Part shown: positions 16,590-25,772 of the stretch, piece after piece
Layout of the letters: each line of letters begins with the position of its first letter
How positions within the stretch are numbered: position 1 is the stretch's first letter
Assembly: GCA_013287475.1 (NCBI GenBank)
Contig: JABDDT010000002.1
Location: 24,808-88,807, forward strand
Reading direction: 5' to 3'
Length of the DNA: 64,000 nt
From: Bacteroidota bacterium
Lineage (GTDB): Bacteria > Bacteroidota > Bacteroidia > Chitinophagales > Chitinophagaceae
Translations under genes and position numbers: made by a program
Notes under the pieces: generated by a model
Databases searched by the model: none
Told to the model about the DNA's origin: nothing
What the model saw: only the letters and a program-made list of their open reading frames with translations

Positions 16590-17933
16590 ATGTTTAAACG
16601 TTTCGAACTTCGCATACTTGTCCGCGTTATTTTCATGTTCCTGGTGCTCTGCCTGGCATCCATCACCGTAATTCAGGCCCAGTATATTTATCTCATTATC
16701 CTCGTACCGGTTATTGCCTGGCAGTTTTCTGATTTCTACCGTTTTTTCAGAAAAACCCAGGATGAACTCGAACAGTTCGTTGAATCCATTCACTATCGTG
16801 ATTTCTCCAGGCATTTTGATGTAAGCCATGCACCGGATGAACTGAAAACCATGCGAAAAGGGTTCAATGATATCAACAGCACTTTTAAAGTGATCAGCCG
16901 TGAAAAAGAAACCCAATATCTCTATCTTCAGAAAATTCTGGAATTGGTTGAAACAGGTATTCTTTCTTATGAAGTGGAAAGCGGGGACGTGGTATGGATG
17001 AATGATTCCCTAAAAAAAATTCTCGGAATTCCATATCTGAAAACTCTTCATTCCCTGGAAAAAAGAGACGTTTACCTTTTCCAGGAAATCAATCAGCTGC
17101 AACCCGGTGCCGGCAAGATTCTTTCTATCTCAAAAGATAATGGTATTGTAAAAGTGCTGGCATCCGCTACCGGATTTCAGACAGACAATAAAACCTACAA
17201 ACTGGCTGCGTTTCAGAATGTGAACGAAGCGCTGGATGAAACAGAGGCAAAAGCCTGGCAAAAACTACTCAGCGTAATGACCCATGAAATCATGAATTCC
17301 GTGGCACCGATTTCTTCTCTCGCAGATACCATGCTGAGCCGTTTACAGAAAGCCACTGATTTTATGCTGGAGCAACCGGCAGCTGTGGAAGACCTTGAAC
17401 TGGGAATCGAAACGATCAGAAGAAGGAGTGAAGGGCTTTTGAAATTTGCAGAAACATACAGGAATCTCAATAAAATCATTTCTCCGACAGTAAAAAAAGT
17501 ATACCTCCGTGACATGTTTGAAAATTTGCATCAACTCATGTTGCCAACCCTTGAACAGAAAAATGTGGAACTGGAAATCATTTTACAAAATCCGGATCTG
17601 TCATACGAACTCGATGCAACACTGATTGAACAGGTACTGATCAATTTACTGGTGAACGCAATTGAAGCCGTGAAGGACAAACCCAAACCAAGGATCCAGC
17701 TTTCTGCATTTTCGGCGGCAGGAAGCAGTAAGATCAATATAAAAGTGGCAGACAACGGTTGCGGGATTCCGGCTTCCCTGATGGACCGGATTTTTATTCC
17801 TTTCTTCAGTACCAGGAAAAACGGCAGTGGAATCGGTCTCAGTCTATGCCAGCAGATCCTTCTCCTGCATAAGGGAAATATCCAGGTTCAATCTGTCGAA
17901 AATGAAGGATCGGTCTTTACTTTGCACCTGTAA
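16590..17933 (+). CDS. Membrane sensor histidine kinase
   Basis: This 447-residue kinase is the probable partner of the NtrC-type regulator 57 bp upstream. Two hydrophobic segments (about 11-30 and 32-48) form a membrane hairpin with almost no extracytoplasmic part. A PAS-like region (about 110-210) follows, then the phospho-acceptor His232 in MTHEIMNSV, an N-box region near LINLLVNAIEA and G-boxes DNGCGIP and GSGIGLSLC. The lack of a periplasmic sensor suggests it senses the membrane or an intracellular signal. The NtrY-like layout is common for sigma-54 systems. Confidence 0.9.
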   Translation: MFKRFELRILVRVIFMFLVLCLASITVIQAQYIYLIILVPVIAWQFSDFYRFFRKTQDELEQFVESIHYRDFSRHFDVSHAPDELKTMRKGFNDINSTFKVISREKETQYLYLQKILELVETGILSYEVESGDVVWMNDSLKKILGIPYLKTLHSLEKRDVYLFQEINQLQPGAGKILSISKDNGIVKVLASATGFQTDNKTYKLAAFQNVNEALDETEAKAWQKLLSVMTHEIMNSVAPISSLADTMLSRLQKATDFMLEQPAAVEDLELGIETIRRRSEGLLKFAETYRNLNKIISPTVKKVYLRDMFENLHQLMLPTLEQKNVELEIILQNPDLSYELDATLIEQVLINLLVNAIEAVKDKPKPRIQLSAFSAAGSSKINIKVADNGCGIPASLMDRIFIPFFSTRKNGSGIGLSLCQQILLLHKGNIQVQSVENEGSVFTLHL

Positions 17934-17936
17934 GGA

Positions 17937-18014
17937 AAGTATGGGAGTATGGGAGTATGGGAGTGTAAATTCCTATTAAAACAATTAATAATTAATAACT
18001 GATAATTAATAATT
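17937..18014. repeat. Octamer array (GTATGGGA) followed by heptamer array (AATTAAT)
   Basis: 17937-17970 holds three GTATGGGA words, the complement of the CCATACTC family. 17982-18014 holds heptamers of the type TAATTAA and TAACTGA, which end in the ATG of the next gene. Confidence 0.75.
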
Positions 18015-18695
18015 ATGCTCATTGGCATTACCGATTGTAGGAAATTCGAAAATTACCGCAAATGGGTGGAATCGGAAACTGGCGTCAAAGTTGTAAAACT
18101 GAGTTTGTATAATAAAAACGCGGATGAAATGGACGAATGTGATGGAGTGATTTTCAGTGGCGGAGAAGACCTGCATCCCAAATTATATGGTAAGCCTGAA
18201 TTTGAATTGGATTATGGGCTAAAAGAAATCATTCCGGAACGAGACCAGTTTGAATACCAGGTGATCGCTAAGGCATTTTCATCAAAAAAACCAGTTCTCG
18301 GAATCTGCAGGGGACTTCAGCTGATCAATGTTTTCCTCGAAGGAACCCTGGTTCCTGATATTCCGGTCGTACTCTCATCTACCGCACATGGTAAAAAAAA
18401 TGGGGTGGATCAGACACATTTTATCCGGGTAATCCCCAACACCCTTCTCTTTAATATTTGCGGACTGGAACTGGGCACCGTAAATTCCGCACACCACCAG
18501 TCGGTCGACAAGCCGGGCGATCTCCTTAAAATTTCGGCATACAGCGAACCCTCCATCGTCGAAGCCATGGAGTGGAAAGATCCTCTGAATAAGTCCTGGC
18601 TCCTTATGGTTCAATGGCATCCTGAACGAATGACAGACCAGTCTTCCCCATTTTCTGTTGCCATTAAAACTGCATTTCTCGACGCCTGTCTTTAG
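18015..18695 (+). CDS. Class I glutamine amidotransferase-like hydrolase (peptidase C26)
   Basis: This 226-residue protein resembles gamma-glutamyl-GABA hydrolases (PuuD type). The nucleophile is Cys98 in GICRGLQLIN. The His-Glu pair is in QWHPERM near the C-terminus. FSGGEDLHP (47-55) matches the family's oxyanion/substrate region. It would cleave a gamma-glutamyl amide in the cytoplasm, but no polyamine or GABA genes are nearby to support a pathway. The ATG is the last word of an AATTAAT array. Confidence 0.88.
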   Translation: MLIGITDCRKFENYRKWVESETGVKVVKLSLYNKNADEMDECDGVIFSGGEDLHPKLYGKPEFELDYGLKEIIPERDQFEYQVIAKAFSSKKPVLGICRGLQLINVFLEGTLVPDIPVVLSSTAHGKKNGVDQTHFIRVIPNTLLFNICGLELGTVNSAHHQSVDKPGDLLKISAYSEPSIVEAMEWKDPLNKSWLLMVQWHPERMTDQSSPFSVAIKTAFLDACL

Positions 18696-18730
18696 GCCAA
18701 TAAAAGTTTCATAAATAAATCTCTAAGAGT

Positions 18731-18740
18731 AAACCCTTAG
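18731..18740 (+). promoter_or_regulatory. AAACCCTTAG motif upstream of a T9SS protein gene
   Basis: This exact decamer recurs at 20891-20900 and 59152-59161, and close variants lie at 28965, 42238, 50295 and 63037. It may be a regulator binding site; it lies 218 bp before the start of the gene at 18958. Confidence 0.35.
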
Positions 18741-18957
18741 TATGATTAAGAAATTGCTTTATTCCTTTCATTTTATAGGAGTTGGCAAAAGAATTGATGG
18801 TATTTAACAGGTGGTTTAAGTCCTGATTCATCCCTTCGAAAACTGATTTTATTTCGCTTCCTTTCCTGTTGATTAAAATCCTCCTTGAAAATATTCCGGT
18901 AAAAGATAAGAACTGTATAATCATAAAAGATAACAACTGATTAATCAATTATTGTTT

Positions 18958-20754
18958 ATGAAAAAATTTTACACACCGGTTTTTACTTCAGTCATATTAC
19001 TTACTACAATTTTTTCACAGGGCCAGGTATATAATTCGATCACTTCGAATCCTTTTAATTACACATTAGATGATGTACGTTTCTGGCAGGGAGGAATTCA
19101 ACCCCCTAATCCCTGTAATAATTGTACGATAAAAATATTTTCGAGTGTTACCATGGTCAAATGTTGCGGATTCAGTACTGCTGTGAATCCGGTGGCTTCT
19201 GCAGTATTTACCAGCCAGACTCCTGTGAGCGGAGTTTTTAATGATTTACCGGTTACGCTGGGTATGAGATTTCAAGCTTCTGTAGCTGGCAGTATAAACG
19301 GGGCCAGGTTTTACAAAATGCCGGGTATGAACGGACCGCATACCGGAATTTTATACGACAATACGGGTGGTGTCATCAGGACCGTAAACTTTACCGGTGA
19401 AACGGCCAGCGGGTGGCAGACCCAGGATTTCGCAATTCCCTTTACAGCCGTACCTGGAACCACCTATGTTATAGCTGTTTACTTTTCAGATGGAAATTAT
19501 CTGGCAGATCATTCATATTTTGCTACTTCGGGTGTTACCAATGGCGTATTAACTGCATTGCAGGATGGAACGCCGGACCCCAACGGTGTTTATACTTATG
19601 GTGGAGTTCCCGCATTTCCAACATCGACCAATCTCTCAAGCAACTATTGGGTGGATATTAATTTCAGCGGCAGCGATGGTATCTGGTTGAATGACGTGTT
19701 GATAAATAACAGTACCATTAATGCTTATGGCAATACAACGCTTACTTTTAATACATACGTTCAACTATTCAATTCCAGTATTACTATTGGAAATGATCCG
19801 GTTTCTACGGAAAACATAAAATTAAATGACCAGGTAGACCTGAATGGCAGCTCGGCGGTAATATTAGCCAATAACCTCACTGAGATTGACGCGACTAATA
19901 TTGGTCTTCCCATTGCGGGTCCCCACACTGATTTTCCTGCAGGAAATCCCAGTGTCAGCCCGGGACTTTATGCCATCATTCCACCGGATGCGAATGGTTT
20001 CGATTATACCTGGACTTTGGATGTCAATGGACTTGGTAAGTCAACCGCACCATATACCCCTAATGGAAATCCTTATTATGGCTTAAACTGCCTGCCCTAT
20101 GTGGCAGGTTCTCCCGGTACCTGTGGAGCCGGATTAGTATTTGGACCGGCAGTTACGACGCTGGATCCTACATTTGGCCTGATATTCACAGGATCTACAC
20201 CACTTCCCGTTGTTTTAGTTCAATTCCTCGCTACCAGAAACGATGATGGCTCAGTAAGAATCAGCTGGTCAACTTCACAGGAAGAAAATTCGAATTATTA
20301 TGATGTGGAAAGAAGCAGCGATCAGTCAACATGGGCAAGCATTGGTACTGTAAAAGCAAAAGGTTTTTCGACCACCACCAGTAATTATTTCCTGAACGAC
20401 ATGACACCCATCGACGGGACCGGTTATTACCGCCTGAAAATGGTTGACCTGGATGGTAAATTCATATACAGCAAAGCAATTCCTGTAACTACTGACAACA
20501 GCAGCCAGGCCCTGGTAATTTACAGTAATCCGTTCAGCGACCAGATACGTCTGAAGATAAATGTATCCAGGCCGCAGAATTTGATTCTAACAGTCACCGA
20601 TATACTGGGTAAAACCTATATCACCCAGTCATACCAGGCACAAAGCGGAGATAACTTTGTCAACCTGCAACCTTCCATTGCAAGCAGTGGAATGTATATC
20701 CTGCATATACAGGGAGACAGTTATAATCAAACAGTTAAACTGGAGAAGCAATAA
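18958..20754 (+). CDS. T9SS-secreted protein with DUF4082 domain
   Basis: This 598-residue exported protein has an ATG at 18958 (MKKFYTPVFTSV), preferred over the upstream TTG. A signal peptide is followed by YNSITSNPFNYTLDDVRFW, a block shared with the paralogue at 21187. About 75-235 (GMRFQASVAGSINGARFYK onward) fits a DUF4082 domain, absent from the paralogue. PVVLVQFLATRNDDGSVRIS starts a fibronectin-like segment, and the last 80 residues (LVIYSNPFSDQIRLKI to QTVKLEKQ) form a type A sorting domain for T9SS export. Surface function is unknown. Confidence 0.85.
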   Translation: MKKFYTPVFTSVILLTTIFSQGQVYNSITSNPFNYTLDDVRFWQGGIQPPNPCNNCTIKIFSSVTMVKCCGFSTAVNPVASAVFTSQTPVSGVFNDLPVTLGMRFQASVAGSINGARFYKMPGMNGPHTGILYDNTGGVIRTVNFTGETASGWQTQDFAIPFTAVPGTTYVIAVYFSDGNYLADHSYFATSGVTNGVLTALQDGTPDPNGVYTYGGVPAFPTSTNLSSNYWVDINFSGSDGIWLNDVLINNSTINAYGNTTLTFNTYVQLFNSSITIGNDPVSTENIKLNDQVDLNGSSAVILANNLTEIDATNIGLPIAGPHTDFPAGNPSVSPGLYAIIPPDANGFDYTWTLDVNGLGKSTAPYTPNGNPYYGLNCLPYVAGSPGTCGAGLVFGPAVTTLDPTFGLIFTGSTPLPVVLVQFLATRNDDGSVRISWSTSQEENSNYYDVERSSDQSTWASIGTVKAKGFSTTTSNYFLNDMTPIDGTGYYRLKMVDLDGKFIYSKAIPVTTDNSSQALVIYSNPFSDQIRLKINVSRPQNLILTVTDILGKTYITQSYQAQSGDNFVNLQPSIASSGMYILHIQGDSYNQTVKLEKQ

Positions 20755-21186
20755 AATTCAGACTGCAATCTAAGAAATCGAAAAACCGGAAATAAATCCT
20801 GGCTTCTAACGACAGGGTAACATTCAAAACGGATGGTATACCCTGTCTTCATATTGTTCAATGACCATCCGGAAATAAATCAATAAGAGAAAACCCTTAG
20901 GAATTTTACGATCTGCGTCTCAATTATTTACGCTTTGGACCGGCAATTTTTTACACGAAATGAAATAGATTGAAAAATGTAGATAAAATTCCATGTCCTT
21001 CGCTTTTAATTCATGGGAGAATCCTATTTTTGTTACATACATATCCTTAGAAACACACTTTTTAAAAATCCCATCCATTTAAAGGCCTGATTCGACCCTC
21101 CGAAAGAAGATTCCATATCTGTTGCATGCCTTTGTATAAAATCGTCCCGGAAATTTTCTGTGCATTACTGACGAACCGATTAACTA
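20755..21186 (+). other. 432-bp intergenic region between the two T9SS paralogues
   Basis: It starts with a hairpin at 20811-20847 (GACAGGGTA and TACCCTGTC arms), a possible terminator or structured 3' end, then an AAACCCTTAG motif at 20891-20900. No ORF worth calling and no heptamer array was seen. The promoter of the gene at 21187 must lie in the last 200 bp, but I could not place it. Confidence 0.5.
20811..20847 (+). terminator. Hairpin downstream of the T9SS gene at 18958
   Basis: Perfect 9-bp arms GACAGGGTA and TACCCTGTC surround a 19-nt loop 57 bp after the stop codon. Only a weak T-rich tail follows. Confidence 0.45.
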
Positions 21187-22494
21187 ATGATTATGAAAAA
21201 ATTTTACATTCAGATTTTTGCTGTGGTATTTCTTTTTGTTTCGTTCACTTCGCAAGGGCAGATAACCTACAACTCAATTACATCTAATCCGTCACATTAC
21301 ACTTTGGATGATATACGTTACTGGCAGGCAGGACTTCAGCCACCCAATCCATGTAACAATTGCATAATAAATATTAATTCGGACGTTTCCATGGTGCAAA
21401 ACGGAGCCAGTTCGGATCCGACACACAACTGTGGAGGATGCACTTACTTAAATGATGTTGTAATTAACGGGATCTCCATAAACATATATGGAACGACTAC
21501 TTTGTCTGTCAATACTTACCTCCAGCTTTTTGGTGTTATCGTAACACTGGGAAATGATCCGACCAGTGTTGAAACATTTCTTGTCAACGACCAGGTAGAT
21601 ATTGATGCAGCTTCTTCTATCCAGCTTGCAAATAATTTTACTGTCATAAATGCCAATAATGATATAGGAAATACTGTCGTAGGACCGCATCTTGATTTTG
21701 CCAATGGCCCCACGTTTTTACCCAAAGTCGCAGGTATTTATAGTATTCTATCCGCTCCGGTTGGAGGATGGAGTTATTCTTATGTACTCAACGGAGAAGG
21801 TATTGGGTACGCGAATAACGGATTTGCATTTTATAACATTAATTGTACCGGACCGGCAGGTTGTAATTTTGGAGTTATTAATGGTCCCGCAACTACCAGT
21901 GCAGATCCCACTTATGGAATTATTTTTAAAGTATCCACTACTTTACCTGTGCAACTGGTTCAGTTTCTTGCAACCAAAAATGACGACGGTTCGGTTAAGA
22001 TTAGCTGGGCAACTTCTCAGGAAGAAAATTCAAATTATTATGATGTGGAAAGAAGCAGTGACCAGGCAACCTGGTCAAGTATCGGCACAGTGAAGGCGAA
22101 AGGTTTTTCGTCTACCACCACTAATTATTTCCTTACCGACAAAACGCCCATTAACGGGACCGGTTATTACCGCCTGAAAATGGTTGACCTGGATGGTAAG
22201 TTTACCTACAGTAAAGCAATTCCTGTAACTACCGACAATAGCAGCCAGGCCCTGGTGATTTACAGCAATCCGTTCAGTGACCAGATCCGCCTGAAAATAA
22301 ATATATCCAGGCCGCAGAATTTGATTCTAACAGTCACCGATATGCTGGGTAAGACCTATATCACCCAGTCATACCAGGCACAAAACGGTAATAATTTTGT
22401 TAACCTGCAGCCATCCGTCGTAAGCAGTGGAATGTATATTCTGCGCATACAAGGAGACAGCTATAATCAAACAGTTAAACTCGAAAAGCAATAA
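21187..22494 (+). CDS. T9SS-secreted protein, tandem paralogue without DUF4082
   Basis: This 435-residue exported protein could start at ATG 21187 or at ATG 21193 (MKKFYIQIF), the latter by analogy with the upstream paralogue. The order is signal peptide, YNSITSNPSHYTLDDIRYW block, a beta-rich middle, a fibronectin-like segment from about PVQLVQFLATKNDDG, and a T9SS type A sorting domain to the end. The last 180 residues are almost identical to those of the gene at 18958, also at the DNA level. The middle lacks the DUF4082 insertion. Function is unknown, probably a surface-associated protein. Confidence 0.85.
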   Translation: MIMKKFYIQIFAVVFLFVSFTSQGQITYNSITSNPSHYTLDDIRYWQAGLQPPNPCNNCIININSDVSMVQNGASSDPTHNCGGCTYLNDVVINGISINIYGTTTLSVNTYLQLFGVIVTLGNDPTSVETFLVNDQVDIDAASSIQLANNFTVINANNDIGNTVVGPHLDFANGPTFLPKVAGIYSILSAPVGGWSYSYVLNGEGIGYANNGFAFYNINCTGPAGCNFGVINGPATTSADPTYGIIFKVSTTLPVQLVQFLATKNDDGSVKISWATSQEENSNYYDVERSSDQATWSSIGTVKAKGFSSTTTNYFLTDKTPINGTGYYRLKMVDLDGKFTYSKAIPVTTDNSSQALVIYSNPFSDQIRLKINISRPQNLILTVTDMLGKTYITQSYQAQNGNNFVNLQPSVVSSGMYILRIQGDSYNQTVKLEKQ

Positions 22495-22520
22495 AATAAT
22501 CTGATAATCACGATCCCTGC

Positions 22521-22557
22521 ATGCCACTGTTCCGGAGACAGACTCTGACAGTGGCAT
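22521..22557 (+). terminator. Hairpin terminator after the second T9SS gene
   Basis: Arms ATGCCACTGT and ACAGTGGCAT enclose a 16-nt loop and are followed by TGCTATTATTT. It lies 26 bp after the stop codon and 16 bp before the HAD gene. Confidence 0.6.
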
Positions 22558-22572
22558 TGCTATTATTTAAAG

Positions 22573-23241
22573 ATGCCTATGCAGACTTTTCCGCGCGCGC
22601 TTATATTTGATCTCAATGGTACGATGATCAATGATATGGAATTTCATTTGAGGGCCTGGAGCGAAATACTTAATAACGATCTGAAAGCGGGACTTAGCCC
22701 GGAACAGGTAAAAAGTCAGATGTATGGTAAAAACTCGGAATTACTGGATCGTGTTTTTGGGAAGGGGAAATTTTCTGAAGATGAAATGGAATATTGGTCG
22801 CGCGAAAAGGAAAAAAGATATCAGAAAGCCTATCTGCCCTATCTCCGGTTGATAAAGGGTCTCCCGGAACTCCTGGATAAAGCCTGGGAGAAAAAAATTC
22901 CCATGGCCATTGGTTCGGCGGCCATACCTTTTAATATAGATTTTGTACTGGATAATCTGAATATAAGAAAATATTTCAGTGCGATTGTAAGTGCTGAAGA
23001 TGTTGTGATCAGTAAACCTGATCCAGAAACTTTTTTAAAGACTGCTGCATTATTACATATAGAACCATCCGGCTGTCTGGTATTCGAAGACGCGCCGAAA
23101 GGCGTTGAAGCTGCAGTGCGTGCGGGAATGAAATCTGTCGTGCTAACGACTATGCATAACCGCAATGATTTTCCCTTCCCGGAAAATATCCTGGCATTCA
23201 TAAAAGATTATACTGACCCTTTTATTGATTCTTTATTCTGA
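22573..23241 (+). CDS. HAD-superfamily hydrolase (phosphoglucomutase/sugar-phosphatase type)
   Basis: This 222-residue HAD protein has a cap domain (about 20-90). Motif I reads DLNGTMIND (13-21): the nucleophilic Asp is present but the usual second Asp of DxD is Asn. Motif II is the Ser in IGSAAIP, the motif III Lys is in VISKPDPETF, and motif IV is FEDAPKGVEAA. Closest memory matches are beta-phosphoglucomutase-like phosphatases; the DxN variant is one I associate with Bacteroidota members. The substrate is unknown. Confidence 0.85.
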   Translation: MPMQTFPRALIFDLNGTMINDMEFHLRAWSEILNNDLKAGLSPEQVKSQMYGKNSELLDRVFGKGKFSEDEMEYWSREKEKRYQKAYLPYLRLIKGLPELLDKAWEKKIPMAIGSAAIPFNIDFVLDNLNIRKYFSAIVSAEDVVISKPDPETFLKTAALLHIEPSGCLVFEDAPKGVEAAVRAGMKSVVLTTMHNRNDFPFPENILAFIKDYTDPFIDSLF

Positions 23242-23368
23242 AAAACCTTTTCAGGAAAAATTATCCCAAATTCGGAAGAAAATAACACCTGCCAATCTGC
23301 AAAACATTCAGTTTCAGATCCTCCCGTTTTGGTATGGCGATTGAAATATTCAGTCAAACTTACCAAAC

Positions 23369-23839
23369 ATGATACAGGATATACCATTAGCATTTTTAAG
23401 TGAAAAGATAAAGGAACTTGAAAATGCATTATTTATGTCTGAATCAAATGCACTGGTTAATTTACCTACACATATTGCACGTATTACTGAAGTAGATGGA
23501 GAAGGAAATATTTGGTTCATTATTCCAAGGCCTACACAAATTATTGAGTCTTTTTCAAGGGAAATGCCTGCGAAACTGGACTTCTTTAAAAAAGGAAAAG
23601 ATTTCTTTCTTAAAATAACCGGAGTTGCTACTATAATATGGTCACTGGAAGAATTGACCTGTGCCAAGCTTAAAATGCAATTATCTGGTTCTTTTGAAAA
23701 AAATAATGTGGTTGCTGTTAAAGTGAGGGTAGAAGGATCTGAATATGTGGAGAAGACGCCGAAGCCCAGCTCTAACCCCCTTTTAAATGTTGGAAGCCAG
23801 GTTTATAACTGGTTACTGAATCCACTTTTTAACGCTTAA
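23369..23839 (+). CDS. Pyridoxamine 5'-phosphate oxidase-like (flavin-binding split-barrel) protein
   Basis: This 156-residue protein has an N-terminal ESNALVNLPTHIARITEVDGEG segment and a beta-barrel-like pattern (NIWFIIPRP, FFLKITGVATI). It resembles Bacteroidota pyridoxamine oxidase-fold proteins of the general-stress type that bind FMN or F420-like cofactors; no catalytic residue can be named. The final codons (AAC GCT TAA) are the first words of a heptamer array, so the native C-terminus may have been rewritten by the repeat. It appears monocistronic. Confidence 0.6.
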   Translation: MIQDIPLAFLSEKIKELENALFMSESNALVNLPTHIARITEVDGEGNIWFIIPRPTQIIESFSREMPAKLDFFKKGKDFFLKITGVATIIWSLEELTCAKLKMQLSGSFEKNNVVAVKVRVEGSEYVEKTPKPSSNPLLNVGSQVYNWLLNPLFNA

Positions 23840-23899
23840 CGCTTAACGCTGAACGCTGAACGACAAACGAGTAATTAATAATTGATAATTAATAATTAG
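23830..23899. repeat. Heptamer array changing from AACGCTT to AATTAAT words in phase
   Basis: Ten consecutive 7-nt words run AACGCTT, AACGCTT, AACGCTG, AACGCTG, AACGACA, AACGAGT, AATTAAT, AATTGAT, AATTAAT, AATTAGT. The change of word type happens with no loss of the 7-nt phase. The first words encode the end of the upstream protein. Confidence 0.85.
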
Positions 23900-23999
23900 T
23901 AAAAAAGTACCCTTAAGCCCGAGAGGTCGATGGTCGATGCGAGGAGCAGACCATTGGCCATTTTTTTGTTGTTAATAAAGTGTATAAGATTAAACTGGA

Positions 24000-24470
24000 T
24001 CAGGAAGAAAAATTCGCAACTGCTTCGTGGCGCACCGGGAAATTAACTGAGTTTGAAATGAAACAAAAATGATGTGCTTTGTCGTGGAGAGCAGCCGTTT
24101 TTTCTATCATCCATTCTTCTTTCACTTTGACCACCGGATGCAAAATAACCTCTGAGAATTTTCCATTGCCATCATCTGATTCAAGCATCGTTCCTGTGGC
24201 CGCATCAATATAATCCAAAACAATAATGGATGCTACCGAACAAAAATGAAGAAACCAGAGCATATGACAGGAGGAGAGAGATGCCAGAAACATTTCCTCA
24301 GGATTGTATTTTAATTTATCACCCCGAAAGGATGGATCTGAAGAAGCTTCGAGGACAGGTTTTCCTTCTACTGAAATAGTATGTGCTCTTTCATATCCGC
24401 GGTAACTCTCGGTGCCTTTACCTGTATTGCCGGTCCATCGGAGGTTGGTTTTGTAATAGTGTTGTTTCAT
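24000..24470 (-). CDS. OsmC family protein
   Basis: This is a second OsmC-fold protein, 156 residues. The first conserved Cys is in SLSSCHMLWFLHF, and ALHDKAHHFCFISNS carries the second Cys with the family's HxxCF pattern. ARTHTISVEGK-type N-terminal strands are present (YERAHTISVEGKPVLEAS). It is more like the general OsmC/YhfA type than Ohr. It probably reduces organic hydroperoxides or protects thiols. Same strand as mnmA downstream, separated by a hairpin repeat. Confidence 0.85.
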   Translation of the reverse strand: MKQHYYKTNLRWTGNTGKGTESYRGYERAHTISVEGKPVLEASSDPSFRGDKLKYNPEEMFLASLSSCHMLWFLHFCSVASIIVLDYIDAATGTMLESDDGNGKFSEVILHPVVKVKEEWMIEKTAALHDKAHHFCFISNSVNFPVRHEAVANFSS

Positions 24471-24474
24471 TATT

Positions 24475-24575
24475 AATTGAGTTATGGGATATAGGATATA
24501 GGATATGGGTTATGAATTATGAGTTAAGATCAAATGCTCTCATAACTCATATCCCATAACCCATATCTCAATTAA
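24475..24575. repeat. Inverted heptamer element, CATATCC type
   Basis: Left arm words (GTTATGG, GATATAG, GATATGG and similar) and right arm words (CATAACT, CATATCC, CATAACC, CATATCT) form a hairpin with about 18 nt of loop. Both outer ends read AATTGAG on their own strand. The mnmA stop TGA (24568-24570) lies inside the right arm. Confidence 0.8.
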
Positions 24576-25668
24576 GTTTTGAAGTGATAATTCCACCTCC
24601 GATAATGTCATCGCCTTCATAAAAAACGGCGCTTTGTCCGGGTGCGATACTTTTTACCGGTTCATAAAAATGCACGCGTAATTTATTTCCTTCTGCATAA
24701 ATATTGCTCAACGCTCCTTTATCTTTATATCGGATTTTTGTAATTACTTCCATCCCTTCCGGAACTGTTTCGTATTTCTGCAGGTTCAGCCCGGACACCA
24801 TAAGCGACCTTCCTTCGAGATCTTTTTCGTCTCCAAGTACAACGGTATTATTTTCAGGGTGAATGGCGGTAACATATACCGGTTTCCCGAATGTAATATC
24901 AAGACCCTTACGCTGGCCGATTGTATAAAATGGATAACCGCGGTGATTGCCGATAATATTTCCTCCTGCATCAACAAAATGACCTCCTTCAACAGTAGTT
25001 TCAAGTCCGGGTATTTTCTTTTTCAGAAATCCGCGATAGTCATTGTCCGGTACAAAACAAATTTCATAACTCTCACTTTTCTTTGCCAGTTCCGGATAAC
25101 CGTAATCAATGGCCATCTGACGGATTTCAGGTTTCTTATATTTTCCGAGTGGAAGCATGGTTCGGCTGAGCAGATCCTGCTGCAGTCCCCATAACACATA
25201 GCTCTGATCTTTTTGTTCATCTACGCCTTTGCTGAGGAAAAATCGTCCATTTTCATGCTGATGTATGAATGCATAGTGACCCGTGGCGATAAACTCGCAA
25301 TCCAGTGCATCCGCTCTTTTCAGCAGGGCGCGCCATTTAATATGCGTATTGCACATGACGCAGGGATTGGGAGTACGCCCTGCGAGATATTCTTCAACAA
25401 AATTGTCGATTACGGCTGTGCCGAACTCATCCCGGATATCCAGTACAAAATGCGGAAAGCCATGCTGAACAGCTGCCATACGGGCATCATTGAAACTGTC
25501 CAGGTTACAACAACCGGTTTCTTTTTTGGATGAACCCGAGCCGGCATAGTCCCAGGTCTTCATCGTAATGCCAATCACTTCGTAACCCTGATCCTTCAGC
25601 ATGAGGGCAGTGATGGTACTGTCGATACCTCCGCTCATGGCCACCAGAACCTTTCCTTTTCTGCTCAT
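24568..25668 (-). CDS. mnmA: tRNA 2-thiouridylase MnmA
   Basis: This enzyme adds sulfur to U34 of Glu, Lys and Gln tRNAs. With the start chosen here it has 366 residues. PP-loop motif AMSGGIDST is near residue 10; the catalytic Cys pair is in NPCVMCNTHIKW and SYEICFVPDNDYRG; the C-terminal beta-barrel ends at IIGGGIITS. A longer frame starts 25 codons upstream, but the extension is not conserved-looking and a TATCTTTG -7 box (25674-25681) lies within it, so ATG 25668 is preferred. The mRNA may be nearly leaderless. Confidence 0.93.
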   Translation of the reverse strand: MSRKGKVLVAMSGGIDSTITALMLKDQGYEVIGITMKTWDYAGSGSSKKETGCCNLDSFNDARMAAVQHGFPHFVLDIRDEFGTAVIDNFVEEYLAGRTPNPCVMCNTHIKWRALLKRADALDCEFIATGHYAFIHQHENGRFFLSKGVDEQKDQSYVLWGLQQDLLSRTMLPLGKYKKPEIRQMAIDYGYPELAKKSESYEICFVPDNDYRGFLKKKIPGLETTVEGGHFVDAGGNIIGNHRGYPFYTIGQRKGLDITFGKPVYVTAIHPENNTVVLGDEKDLEGRSLMVSGLNLQKYETVPEGMEVITKIRYKDKGALSNIYAEGNKLRVHFYEPVKSIAPGQSAVFYEGDDIIGGGIITSKLN

Positions 25669-25673
25669 AGCGT

Positions 25674-25681
25674 CAAAGATA
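25674..25681 (-). promoter_or_regulatory. Putative -7 promoter box of mnmA
   Basis: The minus strand reads TATCTTTG (TAnnTTTG), ending only 6 bp before the chosen ATG, which implies a start of transcription almost at the start codon. Confidence 0.5.
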
Positions 25682-25772
25682 CTTATTCCCTGAAAATAGT
25701 ATTTTACAGGCCTCTCAAAACCTGTAAATTGCCTTATAAACAATTATTAAGTACGCAGCTAAATTTTAAGTT

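Noticed and set aside
18709..18948. 79-codon minus-strand frame upstream of the first T9SS gene
   Set aside because: It has no recognisable domain, lies in AT-rich promoter DNA and contains the AAACCCTTAG motif; random frame is more likely.
25669..25743. 25-codon N-terminal extension of MnmA
   Set aside because: It contains the TAnnTTTG promoter box and no family residues; the PP-loop is normally close to the N-terminus.
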